From contig CAZWYF010000007.1 in the NCBI GenBank assembly GCA_964637835.1, forward strand, positions 1-64,000: DNA of 64,000 nucleotides, given 5' to 3'. The number at the start of each line of letters is the position of its first letter. The first letter of the stretch is position 1. Positions 8,074 to 16,338 of the stretch are shown here, piece by piece. Source of the DNA: Glo-17 sp964637835 (GTDB taxonomy: Bacteria > Krumholzibacteriota > Krumholzibacteriia > LZORAL124-64-63). Both the position numbers and the translations under genes were made by a program. A model generated the notes under the pieces. It saw only the letters and a program-made list of their open reading frames with translations. It searched no databases and was not told where the DNA came from.

Positions 8074-9168
8074 ATGACCCGAACGTCGATCCAGTCCCGC
8101 AGCCGCCTCCGCGGCGCCCTGTCCGCGACGGTCCTCCTTGCGGCGGTCGCCGGTGCGCCGGGCCAGGACCTGGCCGCCGCCGAGGAGGAGGGCTACCTGG
8201 TCTGGTTGCGGTCCCTGGAGGCGACGGTGGCAGCCCGGCAGGAGGCCGGTCAGCCCGAGTCCCGCCCCCTGTATCCCTTCGGCCTGCTCGCTGGCCTGGC
8301 CGACGGCCCGGCCGGCGTGGACAGCACGCTGGCCGCCGTGGCCGCCGCCCTCGACGAGCTCGAGAGCCGCCCCCGCCTGCTCCAGGAGCCGCGGCCCCTG
8401 GTCCCCCTGCACGCGCTCAACCGCGCCCGCAACTACCGGGCGGTCGCGGAGTTCGACAGCGCCCTGGCCTGGTACGAGGAGGCCGCGCGCCGTGACCGGA
8501 CGGGCGATCACGCCGCCGAGGTCGCCGCGGAGCGCCTGGCCACGGCCGTCGCCGCTGGCGACTCGATCACCGTCACCCGCCTGGTCCTCGACCTGGCCGG
8601 CAGCCGCGCCCTCGCCACCCGGCCCCGGCAACTGGAACTGGCCTACCGCTTCTTCCTGGCTCGCGCCGATTCCGCCAACCTCGAGCTGCTGGTGCGTGAG
8701 AGCGAGGCCCAGGATGCCGTCCCGCACGGGCGCCCTGCCTACTGGCACGCCGTGGCGCTCGACCGGCTGGGCCACTGGGATCGCAGCCTCGATCTGCTCC
8801 TGGGCCTGGTCACCGCCGGGGGCGTCTCCCACGGCCTGACCGAGGACCAGCGCGCCTGGGTCCTGACGACCATTCCCGACCACCTGGTGATCCTCGACCG
8901 GGAGGCGGCCGCAGAACCGCTGTATCGCGAGCTGGCGGCCAGCGACCTGCCAGCCGCCGCGGTCTGGGGACGCTGCCAGGTGGCCGCCCTCGATTTCCTG
9001 GCCGGCCGGTTTCTCGAGGCCGGTACCGCCTTCGAGGACCTTTGCCGGGCCGACGCCAACGAGCTCTGGCGGGACTATGCCTGCGGCATGGCCACCCTGA
9101 GCGACGAGATGGAACGCCTGCGGACCGAAGGAGAGCCCCATGGCGCCGCTGCTCTCTACCAGCGCTGA
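8074..9168 (+). CDS. Exported helical-repeat (TPR-like) protein, function unknown
   Basis: 364-aa protein with an N-terminal signal peptide (hydrophobic ALSATVLLAAVAGAPG, residues about 14-29) followed by an almost entirely alpha-helical, alanine/leucine-rich body. TPR-like pairs are visible, for example ARNYRAVAEFDSALAWYEEAARRD near residue 115 and YWHAVALDRLGHWDRSLDLL near residue 230. It has no catalytic motif I recognise. The 3' end overlaps the flgN-like gene by 29 nt, so the two are co-translated. It may be a periplasmic scaffold or assembly factor for the flagellum, an idea based only on position. Confidence 0.6.
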   Translation: MTRTSIQSRSRLRGALSATVLLAAVAGAPGQDLAAAEEEGYLVWLRSLEATVAARQEAGQPESRPLYPFGLLAGLADGPAGVDSTLAAVAAALDELESRPRLLQEPRPLVPLHALNRARNYRAVAEFDSALAWYEEAARRDRTGDHAAEVAAERLATAVAAGDSITVTRLVLDLAGSRALATRPRQLELAYRFFLARADSANLELLVRESEAQDAVPHGRPAYWHAVALDRLGHWDRSLDLLLGLVTAGGVSHGLTEDQRAWVLTTIPDHLVILDREAAAEPLYRELAASDLPAAAVWGRCQVAALDFLAGRFLEAGTAFEDLCRADANELWRDYACGMATLSDEMERLRTEGEPHGAAALYQR

Positions 9169-9529
9169 GGCCGCGGCGCAGGAGCGCCGCCTGCTCGACC
9201 GCCTCCTCGGCCTCTACGCCGAGCAGGAACGGCTCTACGCCGAGGTCCTCGACCTCTCCCGGCGACAGCGGGACCTGGTACGCCAGGGCGCGCCGCTGAG
9301 CGAGGTCCGCGCGGTCCTGGAGCAGAAGAAGTCCCGCCTGGAGACCATCGGGCGCCTCGACCTGACCGAGGCCGCGTACAAGGACCAGTGGCGAGCGGGC
9401 CGGCGGGGCTGGAGCGTCGGGGGCCGCACGCGACTGCACGGAGCCCTCGAGGCCGTGGGACGCGTGATCGAGGACATCCTCGCCTGTGAACAGGAGAACG
9501 ACCGTGAACTGCTGCAGCAGTCTCGCTGA
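9140..9529 (+). CDS. flgN: FlgN-like flagellar chaperone
   Basis: 129-aa, wholly helical coiled-coil protein with heptads through residues 8-60 (LLDRLLGLYAEQERLYAEVL) and a second helix at 95-129, the typical size and shape of FlgN. FlgN binds the hook-filament junction proteins FlgK and FlgL before export. The family has little sequence conservation, so the call rests on architecture and context. GAAGGAG precedes the ATG inside the upstream gene. Its last 26 nt overlap the start of the next kinase gene. Confidence 0.55.
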   Translation: MAPLLSTSAEAAAQERRLLDRLLGLYAEQERLYAEVLDLSRRQRDLVRQGAPLSEVRAVLEQKKSRLETIGRLDLTEAAYKDQWRAGRRGWSVGGRTRLHGALEAVGRVIEDILACEQENDRELLQQSR

Positions 9530-10256
9530 GATGGCCGCGGAGGCCGGCGCCGGGGCCCCGGAGGTCCAGCGGCCAGCGGGCGGATCGCGCGACCGGCGCG
9601 GCCGCCTGCTTCGCGGCTACCTGCACAAGAGCAGCAACAGCCTCTGCGGCATCAAGGGCTACGCCAGCCTCATCGCCGGCGGTCCCCAGAGCGGCGGCCG
9701 CAGCACCGCCTGGGCCCGGAAGATCATCGCCGAGGTGGAGCGCCTGGAGGACGTCTACCGCTCGGTGCGGGAGATGGCGTTCCCCGTGCCGGCCTCCGGC
9801 CTGGAGGCTGTCGATCCCGGCCACGTGGTGGCCGACGCCTGCGACACGGCGAGCGCCCGCCACGCCAACCTCCGGATCGGCCCCATCCCGCCGCTGGGTG
9901 GTCGGCTGCTCCTGCCGGCCGGGGACCTGATGCAGGTGATCGCCGCCCTGCTGGACAACGCGGCGGAGAGCCGTCCGGCGACGGTGGCCGTCACGCTCGC
10001 CGCCGGCCTGGATGGCGCCGGCCGCCGCCTGCTGACCATCACCGACGACGGCCCGGGCATGCCGCGGGAGCTGCTGACCCAGGCCATCGATCCGTTCGTC
10101 ACCACGCGGGAGGGCCATCTCGGCATCGGCCTGAGCCGCGTGGAGACCATCATGGACATGCATGGACTGGGCTGGGGGCTGCGGAGCGTGCCGGAGGCCG
10201 GCACGGCCGTGACCCTCGAGATCGCGACGGTCCGGACCACCGGCTCGCTGCGCTGA
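9504..10256 (+). CDS. Small histidine kinase-like protein without sensor domain
   Basis: 250-aa protein: a DHp-like helix with LHKSSNSLCGIKGYASLI (His41) and a HATPase domain with N-box LLDNAAES, DDGPGMP and GHLGIGLS. There is no sensor domain or membrane segment, so it is presumably fed by a partner. In the H-box the acidic residue normally after His is Lys and the usual NPL is NSL, which may weaken phosphatase or autokinase chemistry. The GTG start at 9504 is preceded by AGGAG. It lies between the flgN-like gene and a second NtrC-type regulator, its probable partner, echoing the FlgS/FlgR or FleS/FleR arrangement. Confidence 0.75.
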   Translation: MNCCSSLAEMAAEAGAGAPEVQRPAGGSRDRRGRLLRGYLHKSSNSLCGIKGYASLIAGGPQSGGRSTAWARKIIAEVERLEDVYRSVREMAFPVPASGLEAVDPGHVVADACDTASARHANLRIGPIPPLGGRLLLPAGDLMQVIAALLDNAAESRPATVAVTLAAGLDGAGRRLLTITDDGPGMPRELLTQAIDPFVTTREGHLGIGLSRVETIMDMHGLGWGLRSVPEAGTAVTLEIATVRTTGSLR

Positions 10257-10272
10257 ACGGAAAGGGAACCCG

Positions 10273-11643
10273 ATGGCCAAGAAACCCCGCATCCTGGTGG
10301 TCGACGACGAGCACACCATGCGCGACTTCCTCACCGCCTCGCTCACCGGCCGGTACGACGTCCGCACCGCCACCGACGGCATCCAGGCCCTCGAACTGCT
10401 GCGCGAGGCGCCAGCCGACCTGGTGCTCTCGGACGTGCGCATGCCGGGCGGTGACGGCCTGACGTTGCTGGCCTCCATCCAGAGCGACCTCGCCGATCCG
10501 CCGCTGGTGGTCATGATGACGGCCTTCGGCACCATCAAGGAGGCGGTGGAGGCCACCAAGCGCGGGGCCGTGGACTATCTCACCAAGCCCTTCGGACTCG
10601 ATCAGCTCGAGCACACGCTCCGGCGGGCCTTCGAGCTGCGGGAACTGCGCGACGAGAACCGCACCCTGCGCACCACCCTCAAGACCCAGCGCAAGCAGCA
10701 CGGGCTGCTGGGCACCAGCGTCGCCATGGCCGAACTCCGGGACAAGATCGAGATGATCGCCGACTCCCGTGGCACCGTCCTGCTGCAGGGCGAGAGCGGC
10801 ACCGGCAAGGAGGTGGCCGCCCGCGCCATCCACAACGCCGGCGGCCGCCGTGATGGCCCGTTCATCCGCCTGAACTGCGCGGCCATTCCCGAGACGCTGC
10901 TCGAGGGTGAGCTGTTCGGGCACGAGCGGGGCGCGTTCACCGGCGCGGTCCAGGCGCGGCCCGGCAAGTTCGAGCTGGCCGATGGCGGCACGCTGCTGCT
11001 GGACGAGATCAGCGAGATGCCCCTGAGCATGCAGGCCAAGCTGCTGCGCGTGATCCAGGAGCGCGAGTTCATGCGACTGGGCGCCCGCGAGTCCACGCGC
11101 TGCGACGTGCGCATCGTCGCCACCAGCAACCGCAACCTGAAGGAGGAGATCCGCGCCGGGAACTTCCGCGAGGACCTCTTCTTCCGCCTCAACGTGATCC
11201 CGCTGCATCTGGTGCCACTGCGCCATCGCAAGGAGGACGTGCCCCTGCTGGCGAGCCACTTCGTGCGCGCGTTCTGCGCCGAGAACGGGAAGCCGCTGCT
11301 GAACCTCACCGACACCGCCCTGGAAGCCCTCCTGGCCCATGACTGGCCGGGCAACGTCCGCCAGCTGCAGAACGTCATCGAGCGGGCCGTGATCCTCTGC
11401 CCGCACCAGGAGATCGACCTCGCGCTGCTCGACCTGCACGACGAGATCAATCACGACGAACCGGCCGCCGAGCTCGCTGGCGACCTGACCATCCGGGAGA
11501 TGGAGCAGGAACTGATCTTGCGGAAACTCTCACGGACGGGCGGAAACCGGACCCAGGCTGCCACGGAACTGGGCATCAGTGTCCGGACTCTGCGCAACAA
11601 GCTGCATCTGTACCAGCAGCAGGGCGTCGCCATCCCGGGGTAG
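10273..11643 (+). CDS. NtrC-family sigma-54 flagellar regulator
   Basis: 456-aa protein: receiver (1-120; ILVVDDEHTMRDF, phospho-Asp in LVLSDVRMPG), sigma-54 AAA+ domain (Walker A GESGTGKE at 173-180, canonical GAFTGA at 220-225, LLLDEISEMP), and C-terminal Fis-type HTH (GGNRTQAATELGISVRTLRNKL). It activates sigma-54 promoters such as those found here before fliP and fliA. It lies 16 nt after the small kinase and only 4 nt before flgB, so regulator and basal-body genes share a transcript. It resembles FlrC/FleR or FlgR in role; orthology cannot be assigned from one window. Confidence 0.93.
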   Translation: MAKKPRILVVDDEHTMRDFLTASLTGRYDVRTATDGIQALELLREAPADLVLSDVRMPGGDGLTLLASIQSDLADPPLVVMMTAFGTIKEAVEATKRGAVDYLTKPFGLDQLEHTLRRAFELRELRDENRTLRTTLKTQRKQHGLLGTSVAMAELRDKIEMIADSRGTVLLQGESGTGKEVAARAIHNAGGRRDGPFIRLNCAAIPETLLEGELFGHERGAFTGAVQARPGKFELADGGTLLLDEISEMPLSMQAKLLRVIQEREFMRLGARESTRCDVRIVATSNRNLKEEIRAGNFREDLFFRLNVIPLHLVPLRHRKEDVPLLASHFVRAFCAENGKPLLNLTDTALEALLAHDWPGNVRQLQNVIERAVILCPHQEIDLALLDLHDEINHDEPAAELAGDLTIREMEQELILRKLSRTGGNRTQAATELGISVRTLRNKLHLYQQQGVAIPG

Positions 11644-11647
11644 CGCG

Positions 11648-12058
11648 ATGATCTCCGAGCAAATCTTCGCCCAGGCCCACCTGGGACACCTCAAGAAGGC
11701 CCTGGACGTCTACGCGAACCGGCACCGCGTGGTGGCCGGCAACATCGCCAACGTCCAGACCGCCGGCTACGAGGCCCAGGAGTATCGCTTCGAGGATCTC
11801 CTCGCCGGGGCGGACACCCGGCTGCACGGCGCCCGGACGCACCAGGCGCACCTGCCCCTCGGTCGTCGCGACCTGACCGACACCCATGGCGAGCAGCGGG
11901 AGACCGGGAGCGTCTATGACAACGGGACTAACAACGTGGATATCGACGCCGAGATGAGCGACCTCTCCACCAACGACCTCTCGTACCGGCTGGCCACGCG
12001 CCTGCTGAGCATGAAGTACCAGAACCTGCGCAGCGCCATCCGCGGGCGCGTCGGCTAG
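11648..12058 (+). CDS. flgB: Flagellar proximal rod protein FlgB
   Basis: 136 aa, the family's usual size. The N-terminal rod motif (VVAGNIANVQTAGYEAQEYRFEDLL, residues about 33-57) is the flg_bb_rod signature shared by FlgB, FlgC, FlgF and FlgG. The C-terminal helix (NNVDIDAEMSDLSTNDLSYRLATRLLSMKYQNLRSAI) forms the coiled coil of the rod. It is assembled in the periplasm at the base of the rod. First gene of the basal-body run flgB-flgC-fliE. Confidence 0.95.
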   Translation: MISEQIFAQAHLGHLKKALDVYANRHRVVAGNIANVQTAGYEAQEYRFEDLLAGADTRLHGARTHQAHLPLGRRDLTDTHGEQRETGSVYDNGTNNVDIDAEMSDLSTNDLSYRLATRLLSMKYQNLRSAIRGRVG

Positions 12059-12075
12059 GGAATGGAGGCTGAGGC

Positions 12076-12579
12076 ATGAGCAAGGGCCTGTTCGAGGCCA
12101 TCCGCATCAGTGGCTCTGGCATGAAGGGACAGCGCGTCAAGATGGACGTGGTGGCCCGCAACCTGGCCAACGCCGAGACCACCCGCACGGACGAGGGCAC
12201 GCCCTACCGGCGCCAGCGGGCCGTGTTCCGCGAGGTGCTCGAGCAGCGCGTCAGCCGCCAGCGCGAGCGCATGAGCGGCCAGGCCGCCGGCGGTCCGACG
12301 CAGACGCACCCCGAGCACCTCTCGGGCCTGCGGCCGCTGGGCATCGATGCCGACAGCGCCATCACCACCGCCGTGGACACCGCGCCGGACGCCAGCGAGT
12401 TCCGCGTGGTCCACGATCCCGGCCATCCCGATGCCGACGAGGACGGCTACGTGCTGATGCCCAACGTCGACGTCATCACCGAGATGGTGGACATGATCGC
12501 CGCCAGCCGCGCCTACGAGGCCAACATCAGTGCGGTGCAGGCGGCCAAGGACATGTTCAACCAGGCGTTGAAGATCTAG
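12076..12579 (+). CDS. flgC: Flagellar proximal rod protein FlgC
   Basis: 167 aa with the rod motif (MDVVARNLANAETTRTDEGTPYRRQRAVF, residues about 23-51) and the conserved C-terminus MVDMIAASRAYEANISAVQAAKDMFNQALKI. Slightly longer than enterobacterial FlgC through a central insert (about residues 60-100). Forms the proximal rod with FlgB, FlgF and FliE. 17 nt after flgB. Confidence 0.96.
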   Translation: MSKGLFEAIRISGSGMKGQRVKMDVVARNLANAETTRTDEGTPYRRQRAVFREVLEQRVSRQRERMSGQAAGGPTQTHPEHLSGLRPLGIDADSAITTAVDTAPDASEFRVVHDPGHPDADEDGYVLMPNVDVITEMVDMIAASRAYEANISAVQAAKDMFNQALKI

Positions 12580-12592
12580 GAGGCGCAGGGCC

Positions 12593-12892
12593 ATGGCCAT
12601 CGGCGGCATCCGTTCCCTCGGCAGCATCGACCCGCGGCAGGCCTATGCCGGCCAGAAGAACCCGGCCGGCGGCGCCGGCTTCGGCGAGGCGCTGCAGAAC
12701 GCGATCCGCGAGGTGGACGGCCTCCAGGCGCAGCGGGACCTGAAGGTGGAGCAGATGGTGCGCGGGGAGCGCATCGAGGTCCACGAGATCATGACCGCCG
12801 CGGAGGAGGCCCAGCTGGCCTTCGACCTCATGCTCGAGGTGCGCAACAAGCTCCTCGAGTCCTACCAGGAAGTGATGCGGATGCAGGTCTGA
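12593..12892 (+). CDS. fliE: Flagellar hook-basal body protein FliE
   Basis: 99 aa with the FliE core: GFGEALQNAIREVDGLQ near residue 27 and VHEIMTAAEEAQLAFDLMLEVRNKLLESYQEVMRMQV at the C-terminus. FliE joins the MS ring to the rod. TAGGAGG overlapping the flgC stop supplies the ribosome site. In the conserved flgB-flgC-fliE order. Confidence 0.96.
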   Translation: MAIGGIRSLGSIDPRQAYAGQKNPAGGAGFGEALQNAIREVDGLQAQRDLKVEQMVRGERIEVHEIMTAAEEAQLAFDLMLEVRNKLLESYQEVMRMQV

Positions 12893-12986
12893 GCGGGAAG
12901 CCTGCGCCGCGACCGGATGAGCGGATCGCAAGCGAGAACGGGAACGACGACGGAGACGGGACACCGGCCAGCGGGACGGAGCGAAC

Positions 12987-14525
12987 GTGGACGCACTGCG
13001 ACAAGCATGGACGGGCATCAAGGGACGCCTCGGCGCGCTCTCGGTCAACCAGCGCCTGGTCCTGGGCATGGTGGCCGCGGCCGTGGCCATCTCGGCCGCG
13101 GCGTTCGGGCTCTGGCTCGGTCGCGAGGAGCAGGCCGTCCTCTTCTCGGATCTTTCGCCCGAGGATGCCAATGCCGCGCTGCAGGAGCTCACCAAGCGTG
13201 ATGTGGCCGCCGACCTGAGCAATGGCGGCACCACCATCCTGGTCCCCGCCGCCGAGGTCCACCGCCTGCGCGTGGAACTGGCCGCCAAGGGCATCGGCTC
13301 GAGCGGCGTGGTGGGATTCGAGATCTTCGACGAGTCCCACTACGGCATGACCGAGCAGGATTACGAGGTCAAGCGCCAGCGCGCCATGCAGGGCGAATTG
13401 ACCAAGACCATCGAGAGTCTGCGCGGCGTCGATGCCGCACGCGTCCATCTGGTGATGCCCAAGACGTCGATCTTCCGCAGCCTGGCCAGCGAGCCCACCG
13501 CCTCGGTGGTGCTCACGCTCAACCGCAGCCTGCCGCTCAGCCCATCCCAGGTCACCGGCATCCAGAGCCTGGTGGCCGCGGCGGTCGAGGGGCTGCCCGC
13601 GGCAAACGTCACGGTCCTCGACCAGAATGGCCGCGCGCTGAGCGAGCACTACGCGGACGATGGCGTGGGCAGCAGCGACCGCCAGCTGGAGCTGAAGAAG
13701 GAGGTGGAGGAGTACCTCTCGGACAAGGCCCAGACCATGCTCTCCAGCGTCCTGGGCGAGGGGCGCAGCCACGTGCGAGTGGATGCACGCCTGAACTTCG
13801 AGAAGATCGAATCCGAGCGCACCACCTTCGACCCCAATGCGCAGGTCGTCCGCTCCGAGGAGCGCAACGAGTCCACCGATCCGGCCAATGGCGGCGGCAC
13901 GTCCTCCACCATGACCAACTACGAGATCAACCAGACCGTCGAGCACATCGTCGGTGAGATCGGGGGCCTCGAACAGCTCTCGGTGGCCGTCTCGGTGGAT
14001 GGCAACTACCGCGCGCCAGGCGAGGGCGGCGACCCGGTCTACGAGCCGCTGCCCCCGGAGGAGCTGAAGAACATCGAGCGCATGGTGGAGAGCGCCGTGG
14101 GCATCGATCGCGAGCGCGGCGACCGCATCGAGGTGGTGAACCTGCAGTTCCGAGGCACGCCCCCGGGCGAGGCGCCGCCCGGCGGCCCGGTGCCCATGCG
14201 CTGGCTGGACCTGGCCTCGCGGTACGGCGGCCGGGGCCTGCTGGTGATCATGCTCGTCGGCCTGGTCCTGGCCTTCCGACGCAACCTCTCGGCCGCCCTC
14301 GGCGAGTTCGCCCGTCCCGCCACCGCGGGTGCGGACGCTGCCGGTCGTGCGGGCGGGAGCGATGCCGACGGCGAGGGCGCGGAAGGCGAGCGCTTCTCCG
14401 GCATGCCCGAGCTCACCGACCAGATGATCGAGGACGTGCGCGAGTACGCCGCGGAGAACCCCGAACGGGTGGCCGAGGTGGTCCAGTCCTGGCTCTACGA
14501 ACCCGAACGCGCCGGTGGCCGGTAG
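12987..14525 (+). CDS. fliF: Flagellar MS-ring protein FliF
   Basis: 512 aa. N-terminal membrane segment (about 20-43, LGMVAAAVAISAAAFGLWLG), the two YscJ-like ring-building regions (about 45-215; VLFSDLSPEDANAALQEL), a periplasmic domain to about 400, a second membrane segment (about 412-430, GLLVIMLVGLVLAF) and the FliG-binding cytosolic tail (SGMPELTDQMIEDVREYAAENPERVAEVV, ending 512). The GTG start is set by the family N-terminus. The 94-nt gap before it has no obvious promoter. It forms the inner-membrane platform for rotor and export gate. Confidence 0.96.
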   Translation: MDALRQAWTGIKGRLGALSVNQRLVLGMVAAAVAISAAAFGLWLGREEQAVLFSDLSPEDANAALQELTKRDVAADLSNGGTTILVPAAEVHRLRVELAAKGIGSSGVVGFEIFDESHYGMTEQDYEVKRQRAMQGELTKTIESLRGVDAARVHLVMPKTSIFRSLASEPTASVVLTLNRSLPLSPSQVTGIQSLVAAAVEGLPAANVTVLDQNGRALSEHYADDGVGSSDRQLELKKEVEEYLSDKAQTMLSSVLGEGRSHVRVDARLNFEKIESERTTFDPNAQVVRSEERNESTDPANGGGTSSTMTNYEINQTVEHIVGEIGGLEQLSVAVSVDGNYRAPGEGGDPVYEPLPPEELKNIERMVESAVGIDRERGDRIEVVNLQFRGTPPGEAPPGGPVPMRWLDLASRYGGRGLLVIMLVGLVLAFRRNLSAALGEFARPATAGADAAGRAGGSDADGEGAEGERFSGMPELTDQMIEDVREYAAENPERVAEVVQSWLYEPERAGGR

Positions 14526-14546
14526 GCCCCTGCAGGCGGTGACGCG

Positions 14547-15557
14547 ATGCCCATCCCCGACGACAAGAACCTGCGCAAGGCGGCGGTCTTCATCATGGCC
14601 CTGGGGCCCGAGGCCGGCGGCCGCGTTCTGGCCTGTCTGGCCGAGGACCTGGTCGAGCGCGTGACCCATGCCATCGCCCACGCCGGCCAGGTGCCGTTCA
14701 CGGAGAAGAAGCAGGTGCTGTCGGACTTCGTGCGCCTGTCCAGCTCCATCTCGGGCATCGCCTTCGGTGGCGAGGAGACCGCCAAGAACATCCTCGAGGC
14801 CGGCTTCGGCACCCACCGCGCCAGCTCCCTGCTCAGCCGGGTGACCAGCTACAGCCAGATCAAGAGCTTCGAGCACCTGCGGAGCCTCGATGCGCTGACC
14901 GTGGCCAACTACCTGAAGAACGAGCACGCCCAGACCGTGGCCGTGGTCCTCGCGCACATGGATCCGCGCGACAGTGGCCCCATCCTCGAGCTGCTGCCGG
15001 CCGAGCTGCAGGGCGAGGTGGCCTACCGCATGGCCGTCCTGGACTCCCCCAATGCCGACGCCCTGGCCGTGGTGGAGGAGGTGCTGGCCACCCAGTTGCA
15101 GGGCGAGGTCAACGCCAGTCGCGGCAAGTACGGCGGCCGCAAGCAGGTGGCGGAGATCCTCAACGAGACCGAGCGGGAGACCTGGCAGGAGATCCTCGAC
15201 GAGATGCGCGAGATCGACGACGAGGTGGCCAACGAGGTCAACAACCTGATGTTCGTCTTCGAGGACATCATCCTGCTCAATGACAAGTACATCCAGGAGA
15301 TCCTCAAGGAGATCGACGGCAAGGAGCTCACGCTGGCGCTCAAGGGCGCCACCGAGGAGATCCAGGAGAAGATCTTCGGCAACATGTCCAAGCGCGCAGC
15401 GCTGGGCATCAAGGAGGACATGGAGTACATGGGCCCGATCCGCCTCAGCGAGGTGGAGGAGGCCCAGCAACGCATCGTGGAGGTGGTGCGCAGCCTCGAG
15501 GAGGCCGGCACCATCGTCATCGGCAAGGGGGGCAAGGATGCAGAGATGGTGTCCTGA
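14547..15557 (+). CDS. fliG: Flagellar motor switch protein FliG
   Basis: 336 aa, standard length. N-terminal FliF-binding domain (KAAVFIMALGPEAGG), middle domain with the EHPQ-like EHAQTVAVVLAHMDPRDSGPILELLP (about 130-155) and a C-terminal torque-generating domain with charged LKGATEEIQEKIFGNMSKRAALGIKEDMEYMGP (about 265-300). Rotor component contacting MotA. Its 3' end overlaps fliH by 20 nt. Confidence 0.97.
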   Translation: MPIPDDKNLRKAAVFIMALGPEAGGRVLACLAEDLVERVTHAIAHAGQVPFTEKKQVLSDFVRLSSSISGIAFGGEETAKNILEAGFGTHRASSLLSRVTSYSQIKSFEHLRSLDALTVANYLKNEHAQTVAVVLAHMDPRDSGPILELLPAELQGEVAYRMAVLDSPNADALAVVEEVLATQLQGEVNASRGKYGGRKQVAEILNETERETWQEILDEMREIDDEVANEVNNLMFVFEDIILLNDKYIQEILKEIDGKELTLALKGATEEIQEKIFGNMSKRAALGIKEDMEYMGPIRLSEVEEAQQRIVEVVRSLEEAGTIVIGKGGKDAEMVS

Positions 15558-16338
15558 GCCCCTGGTCGCCGAACCGGCGGCGGGGTCGTTCCGGCCCCTG
15601 GCGGCGGTCGCGACCACGGCGGCGCACGCCACCCCCGGCTTCCTCCCGGAGGCCGGATTCGCTGATTCCCGCGGTCTGCTCGCCCAGCTCTCACGGGAGG
15701 AGCGCGCCGAGGTGGTGGAGCTCATCGACCAGGATCTGCGGCGCGAATACGAGGAACGGGCGCGTCAGGAGGCCGCCAGCCTGGAGGCGGCGACACGGAC
15801 GGCCCGGGCCGAGCAGGAGGCCCTCCGCGTCCGCTGGCAGGAGGAGTTCGGTAGCAGCGTGGAGCGCGCCCACGCCGAGGCCCTGGCCTCGCTGGCGCGG
15901 CGCACCGCCGAGGTGGCGCTGCTGATGGCGACCAAGGTGGTGCGTCACGAGGTGGCCCGGGATCCCGGCGCCCTCGTCCGGGCGCTGGAGACCGTGCTCT
16001 ACAAGGTGGATGCCGGCTGCCCGCTGAGCGTCACCGTGCATCCCGAGGACGCACGCTGGCTGGCCAGCGATGCGCAGCTGCGCGAGCGCCTGCGCATCGC
16101 GGAGGTGAAGGAGGACCGCCGCCTGGATCGGGGCGGCTGCCTGGTCCAGGCCGACGGTCACGAGTGGGACGCCACGGTATCGCGGCAACTCGCGGTCCTG
16201 GCCGAGACGCTGGAGGAAGCGCTGGCCACGCCGGGCGAGAGCGCGGGGATGCCGCCCACCGACGCCCGTTCCCCGGCGGAACGCCGGCCCGGCGCCACCG
16301 CTCCGCACGGCGCCGCCCCGGAGGACCCCGATGCTTGA
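15538..16338 (+). CDS. fliH: Flagellar export protein FliH
   Basis: 266 aa. A Pro/Ala-rich N-terminus, then a long charged coiled coil (about 45-110, REEYEERARQEAASLEAATRTARAEQEA), then a FliH/V-type ATPase subunit E-like C-terminal domain (VALLMATKVVRHEVARDPGALVRALETVL, VHPEDARWL, GGCLVQADGHEWDATVSRQL). FliH is the stator of the FliI ATPase and recruits it to the export gate. The start at 15538, inside fliG, is the only suitable in-frame ATG and follows GGGGGGCAAGG. An Ala/Pro tail ends the protein. Overlaps fliI by 8 nt. Confidence 0.88.
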   Translation: MQRWCPEPLVAEPAAGSFRPLAAVATTAAHATPGFLPEAGFADSRGLLAQLSREERAEVVELIDQDLRREYEERARQEAASLEAATRTARAEQEALRVRWQEEFGSSVERAHAEALASLARRTAEVALLMATKVVRHEVARDPGALVRALETVLYKVDAGCPLSVTVHPEDARWLASDAQLRERLRIAEVKEDRRLDRGGCLVQADGHEWDATVSRQLAVLAETLEEALATPGESAGMPPTDARSPAERRPGATAPHGAAPEDPDA

